A stretch of 64,000 bases of DNA from Prorocentrum cordatum. Taxonomy: Eukaryota > Sar > Dinophyceae > Prorocentrales > Prorocentraceae. Below, piece after piece: positions 57,780 through 64,000 of this stretch. A program made the translations under genes and the position numbers. The stretch is from NCBI GenBank assembly GCA_963575745.1, contig CAUYUJ010002080.1, positions 385,049-449,048 on the forward strand. The letters are read 5' to 3'. The notes under the pieces were generated by a model that was given only the letters and a program-made list of their open reading frames with translations, did not search any database and was not told where the DNA came from. Positions within the stretch are counted from its first letter, which is position 1; each line of letters opens with the position of its first letter.

Positions 57780-58545
57780 ATCAGCTTTGTCTCGTGGAAC
57801 CGCCAAATGGCGCTGGGGCCTGCGCATTGCAAGCAAGGTGTCCTTCGACAAATGCAGTCGCGTCGTCGGCCCCTTCTTGCCGAGTATGAGATCGGTGCGT
57901 CTTCGAGAAACCCATGGCGCAGAATCCGATCTCGAGCAGCTTCGGAAAGACCACAAATCCCACGCACCGCTCGGCGCGTTCTGCGACTCAGCATATGCCG
58001 GTGGCCTGCTGCTCTTCATCTCCCGCGCCCTACTTGCGCACGTTGCATGGGCGGAAGTAAATGTCATCACCCTTGATCGGATTGCCTTTGTCCAGCTCTT
58101 TGGTCCGAGAGGCGCGCGCCAGGTGTTGAACGTGCGTTTCGTTCCCGATTGGTCAGAATGGGGAGCGAAGGGCATACTTGCACGCATCCGTCGCTCTCGC
58201 CCCCCCCCCCACACCACCCACTCGTTCTCTCGGGGCGACTGGAACTGGGTGCGTCTGGGGGAATCGCGATTTCACGCTGATTCGGGGGCCGACGGCCCTG
58301 CGAGGCCCCGCTCGGCAACGGCTTGCAAGCAGCAGCTAGGCACGCCACGCGGAGCTGCGCAGGAGAGAGATACCCATCTGGTCACTCGTCGACGCGCGGG
58401 GATGGAGAAGCTGGAGGTGCCCGAAGTATCGTTCGGCAGGCTGGCTGGATCGCATCTACATGGCCCTTGCATCACAAGAATGATTGACCTCCGAGGACGG
58501 GCGCGGTCTGGCCCATCACAGACCCGGCGACGCCGTCAGATCATG
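57780..58545 (+). pseudogene. LINE 2 apurinic-type endonuclease
   Basis: All main motifs are visible. RTISFVSWN (57,777-57,803, one register) gives the first Asn. The next register carries SVRLRETHGAESDLEQL with the catalytic Glu, LFISRALLAHVAWAEV and VLNVRFVPDWSEWG as core strands, and HSFSRGDWNWVRLGESRFHA with GDWN intact (~58,234-58,245). Then ITDPATPSDHAPVISLVG supplies the terminal SDH (~58,535) in another register. The protein would nick target DNA at the start of retrotransposition. Catalytic residues are kept, but at least two frameshifts separate them. Confidence 0.75.
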
Positions 58546-59046
58546 CCCCAGTTATTTCTCTCGTTGGCTGCGCGGGCAGCACAGCGCCAGCAGTTGAGCG
58601 CGATGGCCCGGCAGACTTTGGACCCTGAGTTTCCGTCTCAGGACGCCGGCGCCAGGCTCGCGGAGATCAAAGAAGCGATGAAGGTTGTTGCGCCCCGGGT
58701 CAAGGATGTGGATTTTTGAAGAAGGCGCCCATTCCCCCGAGGAAAAATAATCGCGCATGCTTCCTGTTTTGAGAGGCGCGCGCTCAGGGGGCGCCCGCAA
58801 TGCCCTTTAAGGCCTCAAGGGGCTTCGTGACCTGCAGAGGTTTATTGACTCCCCCGAGCTCTGGTGGACGGATCACGCCGGCTTCGATGACCTCTTCGCA
58901 CTGCTCATGCGTCGGATTCTCCGTTCCAGGGGCTGAGGCGCGACGCGAGGCCGCCCAGTCTGCGGGCGCTGGCGGCGCGCGCGCTGCACGACAGCTTGCT
59001 CGGATAAGGAGAAGGGCTCAAGCATGGAAGAAGTCAGGTAGGCAAG
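58546..59046 (+). pseudogene. LINE 2 connector between endonuclease and RT
   Basis: Includes MARQTLDPEFPSQDAGARLA and EIKEAMKVVAPRVKD, then a stop at 58,719 and mixed frames (HAGFDDLFALLMRRILRSRG). Helical and basic. No domain is expected here. Confidence 0.5.
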
Positions 59047-59676
59047 TTGCCCAGCAGCAAGTTGCTGAAGGACGGCAACTCCCATGGCGATCCCGACGCA
59101 TTCACCAGTTTGCGCGCGGCCCACTGGGTGAGCATATTCCAGGCGAGGGGCGCCGACTCACTGGCGATCGTCGACCTCGCCTCGCGGATTTCACTTATCC
59201 CACGGGGCGATGTTCAATATCAGTCTATCCTGGAGCTACTTATCCCTGGGTTATTCCTGAAAGCATGCTTCCTGACATCGTGGAAAATCGTGAAGACTCT
59301 GCCCCATAGGCCCGATGGAATACCGCATTCGGCATGGCGCGCATGCGAGGGCGTAGGAGTAAAAAATGATTGCGTAGAGTGTATTTCGAGTTGCTGCATG
59401 ACCAGAGGCCGCCGCCCGATTCCAACGCCCGCTCGGCCGCGTTCCCACCCGAGGGCAGCGGCATGGTCCAACGCGGACAACAAGGTGTTTAGCGCGCGCA
59501 TGGCGCGCCCATTCTCCCAAAATTTCGGCGGCGGAGTAGACGGTGCACGGCGCGGCTTCCTGAGGGGGGGGCAGCTTGTGGACGACGCTATAGAAGTTGA
59601 CGCTTCGCTGTTCCTTTGTCTGCGGCGAGCGGCCGACTGGCGCAGCCTCGTTCAACCCGCGCGCTGCCTTTCCTAG
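59047..59676 (+). pseudogene. LINE 2 RT fingers and middle
   Basis: 209-codon frame: DVQYQSILELLIPGL leads into RPDGIPHSAWRACEGVG (the PGPDGIPYxxW fingers block with PG changed), then WSNADNKVFSARMARPFSQN (the L.N.DNK...... block), then GGVDGARRGFLRGGQLVDDA IEVD (the Q.GF..GR block). Order and spacing are classical for LINE RT. It ends at a stop in the place where the F-D-F palm block should begin. Confidence 0.8.
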
Positions 59677-60170
59677 CGCCGTTCATGAATATATGCGGGC
59701 AGTCCTGCGTGCGCGTGGAATTCCAGGTTGCATTGTTCTCGTTATCCTGGCACCATAACATAGCACGATGATGGCCATCAGTTTCTCGGGGCCCGATGGA
59801 GCAGAGGCATCCAGCAGGGCTGCGCACTGAGCCGCCTCATATTCAGCCTGTGCTTCGGCCATGCGATTAGGAAATTACAGGGGGCCTTCTCTTTTCGCCC
59901 CCGTTGTCTCCAATGTTTCTGCGGACGACGTCGCCGCGTCGCTCAGCGACCATGTCCGCGCGCTGCCGAGCGCAGTGCGAGTGCTGAGCGGCGCGGGCCT
60001 GATCCTTAATTGGGAAGAAATGCCAGCTTGTCTTTCTCGGTGCGGACACTCGTCGGGGCGCCCTCTGGTCGACTGCAGGGGAATAGCGACGGAGATCCTC
60101 GATCGTTCCCCCCCCCTTCATCTTCCCCCCTCGAATAGCGAAGCGTTCCTTTCCAGTGCATTGCTATAGA
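59670..60170 (+). pseudogene. LINE 2 RT palm and SADD active site
   Basis: AVHEYMRAVLRARGIPGCIV (59,680 on, palm helix), then in another register SRGIQQGCALSRLIFSLCFG (59,800-59,860, the RQGCPLSPLLF block), then in a third NVSADDVAASLSDHVRALPS with the catalytic Asp pair at ~59,923-59,928, and SGAGLILNWEEMPACLS, the block after the active site. Ser replaces the usual Tyr/Phe one residue before Ala-Asp-Asp. Three registers within 400 bp. Confidence 0.75.
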
Positions 60171-60384
60171 ACGTGCCCGCTCTACCTTTCAGCGTCTCCG
60201 TGCTTCTCCTCTGCTCCCGCCCCCCGCTCGCCCCATTGGCCTCGCCCAGTCTCGGCTGCGCGCCAATGGTCGCGGATCTTGCGTCGCCGCCGCCCTCTTG
60301 CGAGCCCGACTGATGGGTCGAGCTCCGAGCTGGCGGTGCTCGATGTGGCGCCACAGGTGTACATCGGCTGCGTCGAGGACTCCG

Positions 60385-60440
60385 CCCCCCCCCCCCCCCC
60401 TCCTGGCGCGGGCGCACCCCCTCCTCCTTTTCCTTATTCT
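60385..60440 (+). repeat. C run and TCC-rich tract
   Basis: An uninterrupted C run of ~14 followed by CTCCTCC sequence. Confidence 0.85.
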
Positions 60441-60499
60441 CCCTCGTGTTCGTCCTCCTCATCTTTGTCGAATGGTGGATCTGCCCTCTCTCCGCCCTC

Positions 60500-61430
60500 T
60501 TAATCGGACGTCCACATGCCCCTCCAGGAGGCCCGAATTGCTTCGATTTCCCATCGCCCTTTCGCTCGGGAGCACGTTTTGTTAACTGACCGTGCCCGCG
60601 TTACTCGCGTCGCGCACTGCTTTCCGCGCTCGGCATTGAAAACGCATCTTCCACCCCGCATGCGGAGCAGCCCGCGCCGCGACCATTCGCCGCCAGCCAT
60701 GGCCCGCGAGGCTCTCCACCGCGTTCGCGGCGAGCGCCATCCTGCGCGCGCTCGCCCCGCATCGCGATCATGCCGGCCACCCCTCTCGCCCCTGCAGGCG
60801 CCGCGCATCGAGGAGCCAGCGGCGCCTCCCAGGCCCGGCCGCCAGCGCCCCGGCGCAGGAGACCCAGCCCACCTGCCTCAGCAACTCCATCTTCTAGAAC
60901 GACGGCGGCCACCGCCCGCCGGCCCTCGCCCCAGGAACCCCCGACCCACGTTCGAAGTGTTCGGGGCCCTTTCGTCTACATTGCATTCGCCGGCGAGCGC
61001 CGCCGTCGAGATCGGGCCGTCGAGCGATCCGGCTTCCGCGGTCACAGCGTCGGCGCAGGGCCCCGAGCTTCCCGCGACTGCGTTGCGGATGCCCGAGGGG
61101 GAAGATGCAAAGGACCATCGCGTTCATTGCATCTTATATGGGCGCATCTGGCAACGCCGAGCAGTCGTTCGATCCGACGTTCATCGCCGGCGTCGGCAAG
61201 GCGACCCACGCTGTGGACGCTGGGGGGGGGGGCGCGCGCAGGCAACGACGGGAATGCGGAGGAGGGCCCGGCAACTACGCTGCCATCCTTCCGTGGCACC
61301 GCCGCGCAATTATATGATTATTCGTTGTCGGTTCTGCGGGGCATGACCCTCGATGTGTCCCGCGCGCCCCCTTCTTTCTGGCAGACTTGGACCCCTATGC
61401 ATACTCCTCTTGATAATCTCGCGTAAATTA
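60500..61430 (+). other. GC-rich ORFs, unassigned
   Basis: Plus frames 60,516-61,346 and 60,770-61,426 overlap. The end of the second (GTAAQLYDYSLSVLRGMTLD, PPSFWQTWTPMHTPLDNLA) is protein-like. No domain recognised. They may be remains of a retroelement downstream of LINE 2. Confidence 0.3.
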
Positions 61431-62346
61431 ATCAGCGATCAGCACAGCGAGGTTACGACGCGCGACAAGATATTATGCCACTTCGTGGCGGAGTGCTCTG
61501 GGCGCAGCCAGCACTCGAACCGCACGACAGAACGCAAGACCCAATGCGCTGACGAAGAGGAGCGCACCAGGGACAGATGCGCCCAGCGGCTCGGAGGATC
61601 ACTGCCAGAATATCGGATATCGCCGCTGGCGGGTACCAGGGCAGTCACGTCCGTTTGGTACCTGGAAGGGGGTTCGGTTCCACTCTGGATGGAAAGCCAT
61701 CGGAGTAGCACGGGCGCTGCCATCAGCTGCATCGCCCACATTGACGCGGGCGGCGGCGGTAGAGGCAACACGCGGCACCTCCACACTGGGAGGCCGGAGC
61801 AGCGGGCTCGCGCGCTCTTCCAACGCCGGGCGCGGGAGGTAATGACTTGGTTTGTGGCGAACACAGACCTCGAGGAGTTTCGCCAAGCGGCCTACGTTCC
61901 GTCTCACTTGACCAGCATGGCTCGTGAGTGCGTGGGCGAGTTGCCGCTTGCTGTCCTCGTTCAAGGTGGTCATGTCAACGGCAACCCAGCGCCGGCCATG
62001 ACCCACCTCGCGCGCAGCCCGGCCGAACGGAGGGGCCAGCTCGGAGAGGAAGAGCGCAAAGCGGCAGCGGCCCGCATGAATTTCAATTGTTTCCGCAGGA
62101 GCGCATCGCCAACCCCCCCCCCACGCCAACCTCCTCACCTGGTTCGACATGCCCCGTGACAGAACGCAGCGGGCTGGTCACTTCACGAGCGTCTGCGACG
62201 GCCTCAGCTACCGCTTGCTTCGCGCGGTGGGCGCGTCGAACACCCAGCTCGCCCTGATCCTGCAGCGCAACGGCATGGCCTGCCAGGCGGACGCACAACA
62301 GATGGCACACATGACGGGCCAGCTACACGCCGATTTGGACACATGA
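61353..62346 (+). CDS. unidentified ORF pair
   Basis: A 268-codon frame (61,353-62,159) has YRISPLAGTRAVTSVWYLEG, ALFQRRAREVMTWFVANTDL and EEFRQAAYVPSHLTSMAREC. It is followed in a shifted register by MPRDRTQRAGHFTSVCDGLS and YRLLRAVGASNTQLALILQR to 62,346. The composition is protein-like and the two may be one frameshifted reading. A minus frame of 183 codons (61,599-62,150) overlaps. No family recognised. Confidence 0.3.
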
Positions 62347-62569
62347 CCGAGGGCTCGCTGGGCAATCTTGCCTCGGCCGTGTTTTCGGCCCAATGCCGAG
62401 CGTCTCTCACTGATGCGCCCGCGCGCGAGCAGGCTCAGGGTGCCCATGGCGCCGCAGCCAGATCGAGCCGATGTGGAATGGGCTCTTCAGCCCTTGGAGC
62501 GGCAACGAGCCCGCGTGCAGCACCAGCTGCCGCCAACGCCGACACATCAGCAGCACTGTAGGCGGCACC

Positions 62570-62850
62570 CACATTCATATCATTCAGTCTCCGACTCACG
62601 AACACTCAGACCTACTCGTACTCAGACTCACTCGTAGTCATTCATGCTCAGACCCATCCACAGTCAGATTTACCCACACCTCAGATTCATTCGCGCTTCG
62701 ATGCGTTCTTAGTCCGATTTCCGCATATCCAGACCCGCTCATATGCATATCTTCTCATACTGAGGCTCATTCATATTTCAACTCAATTTCACCCGGGCTC
62801 ACATTCAGATTCACTTTCTTTCTGATAACTCACGTCCAGGTTTTCTCATA
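62570..62850 (+). repeat. degenerate CAGACTCACTC tandem region
   Basis: Phrases such as TCAGTCTCCGACTCACG, CTCAGACTCACTCG and CTCAGATTCATTCG repeat every ~20-28 bp with much divergence; low GC for this window. Confidence 0.7.
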
Positions 62851-63320
62851 GACTGTTCTTTTTGGTGGTTTAATGTTCCCTCGCTCTTTCATTTGTGTCT
62901 CCTTCATCTCTCCTGAAAGACGTCCAGAGGATGAGGAGGAGGAAGAAGAGGAGGACGTCACAGAAGTAGTCGTGGATGCCGTCTGTGTCGCGCATGTCAT
63001 CTACGTCCGCTGGGTCGCCGGCGCCCCCAGACTCGCAGACACACTTTCTCAGAAGTGCCAGGAGTATGAGATGTGCATATGAGATTTCCGCGTCGAGAAT
63101 GTTTTTTTGAGTGGTGGCCGGGTTGTTCGAGAGACACGTGAATCTCCAGGGGAAACGAGGAGAAGGGTTAGCAGGGATAAGAGGACAAGGGGGAGCAGGG
63201 GGATGCAGAGAACGGCTGGGTGGATGAGGCGACAAGGAGGCGGAGGAGGACGAGGGGGAAGGAGCGGTGGCAGGGGCCGAGGGGGCGGAGAAGGCATCCT
63301 TTTTGTCCGCCTTTTCTGTC

Positions 63321-63322
<2 letters not shown>

Positions 63323-63412
<90 letters not shown>

Positions 63413-63478
63413 GTCATCATCATCATCATCATCGTCATCATCATCATCATCATCATCATCATCACCATCATCATCGTC

Positions 63479-63510
<32 letters not shown>

Positions 63511-63537
63511 CATCATCACCATCATCACCATCGCCAC
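63323..63537 (+). repeat. (ATC)n microsatellite
   Basis: Over 65 ATC triplets with ATA, GTC and ACC interruptions; preceded by a GGAGGACGAGG purine tract (63,235-63,295). Confidence 0.97.
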
Positions 63538-63675
63538 CCTTTTTCTACCTCCTCCTCCTCCTCCAGGGGCAAGTCGTACAGCCTGGAAGTGCCTCACACA
63601 TGGGGGGCATCCCGGAGAGGAACGTCAAGGTCTTTCCCTCCCCACAAGCCCTCCCTCTCTTCCCCCTTCCTCCCC

Positions 63676-63797
63676 CTTGCCGCCCCGGGAGAGGTGAAGC
63701 TGCAGCTGTCCCCCCTCGTCGCCGAGAGCCCCCAGAGGTGCTTCGAGAAGTACGCCCAGCGGTTGGGCGAGAGGCTCTCGTGCGCCACCATCTGCAG
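63676..63797 (+). CDS. exon-like GC3-rich segment, unassigned
   Basis: Codons GTG AAG CTG CAG CTG TCC CCC CTC encode VKLQLSPLVAESPQRCFEKY and AQRLGERLSCATICR with strongly G/C-ending codons. The left border ...CCGGGAGAG and the right border TCTGCAG then GCAGGG would suit dinoflagellate splice sites (AG/G at both ends; GC donor). A pyrimidine-rich stretch (CTTCCTCCCCCTTGCCGCC) lies before it. Function unknown. It could be one exon of a gene lying partly outside the window. Confidence 0.35.
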
Positions 63798-63799
63798 GC

Positions 63800-63990
63800 A
63801 GGGCCCATTCCGATCGGATCCGATTCGGTATCGATTCCAGCTGGCACGATCCCGCTCGACGGCGACGTGCCGACGATCCGATGCGAGCCGATGTTTTTGC
63901 TGGGGGCGTTGTTGTGCATCTCGGCCCAGCCGATCCGATCCGACTCCGGCTCCGTGCCGATGCGGCCCGATCCCGTGCACGGTCCCTCAG
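63800..63990 (+). repeat. dispersed CCGATGTT/GTTGTGCA repeat, copy 2
   Basis: Many GATCCGA and CGATGCGAGCC phrases; shares order of motifs with 42,600-42,830. Confidence 0.5.
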
Positions 63991-64000
63991 TAGCAGATCA

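Larger units (their letters stand above)
57560..60300 (+). mobile_element. degenerate LINE (non-LTR retrotransposon) 2
   Basis: Plus strand, in order: endonuclease motifs (57,788-58,545), connecting helices, RT fingers and middle (59,047-59,676), the palm and GIQQGC block (59,670-59,860), and the SADD active site (59,930-60,060). All are readable but in three registers with stops, so it is a dead copy. The 3' part after ~60,300 is not recognised, and no RNase H was found. Right end uncertain. Confidence 0.8.

Overview
The window looks like nuclear DNA of a dinoflagellate. It is GC-rich and almost wholly non-genic. Three lines of evidence support this: (i) a 23-base stretch at 41,941 that matches the dinoflagellate spliced leader apart from one missing T and two changes, as left behind when trans-spliced mRNA is reverse-transcribed into the genome; (ii) several decayed non-LTR retrotransposons with endonuclease, reverse transcriptase (RT) and RNase H motifs; (iii) very many trinucleotide microsatellites. 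I see no bacterial operon, no ribosome-binding-site logic, no complete tRNA or rRNA, and no intact protein gene. Most long open frames are low-complexity by-products of CTC/GAG, GAC, ATC and TGG repeats. All family calls come from motif recognition by eye; no search or alignment was run.

Layout. 1-0.43 kb: a probable exon with PAS-like sequence, followed by ~230-bp tandem repeats and the first copy of a dispersed CTTGGGG-rich repeat (1.38-2.12 kb; other copies near 20.0, 52.0 and 53.8 kb). 2.1-2.7 kb: an unidentified ORF. 3-8.2 kb: a cluster of short terminal-inverted-repeat (TIR) elements, CTC microsatellites, a ~75-bp satellite, a ~425-bp tandem duplication and a short GC3-rich exon-like segment. 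8.3-13.6 kb: ATC and AGCAC repeats, a ten-copy 89-bp minisatellite, purine tracts and twin palindromes. 14.0-19.3 kb (minus): a near full-length but frameshifted LINE, with endonuclease, RT, zinc-binding and RNase H regions; its RT active site reads FVKD, not xxDD. 20-26 kb: second CTTGGGG-rich repeat, CAG repeat, a 9-bp acidic-coding repeat, and a helical ORF broken by two stops. 26-34 kb: satellite and microsatellite blocks, poly-C/poly-G arrays. 34-40.5 kb: a perfect 26-bp-arm hairpin, a minus-strand pseudogene and several TIR elements. 40.6-41.5 kb: (TGG)n.

41.9-50.8 kb: relict spliced leader, an RT fragment with FADD, a decayed retroelement (44.4-49.1 kb) with RT, RNase H and possible tyrosine-recombinase remnants that suggest a DIRS-like element, and a LINE 3' end. 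51-57 kb: TC/TA tracts, two further CTTGGGG-rich repeats, two TIR elements and several unassigned ORFs. 57.5-60.3 kb (plus): a second LINE in which the endonuclease and RT motifs are readable but spread over three frames. 60.5-64 kb: unassigned ORFs, (ATC)n and an exon-like segment.

How it fits together: the window is a graveyard of autonomous retroelements overlaid with at least eight families of 150-250 bp TIR elements. One of them is exactly 182 bp in all three copies. An AT-rich ~150-bp family occurs twice inside the DIRS-like element and in one case separates two coding halves. These small families, and their possible relation to dinoflagellate introner-type insertions, are the most promising new biology here.
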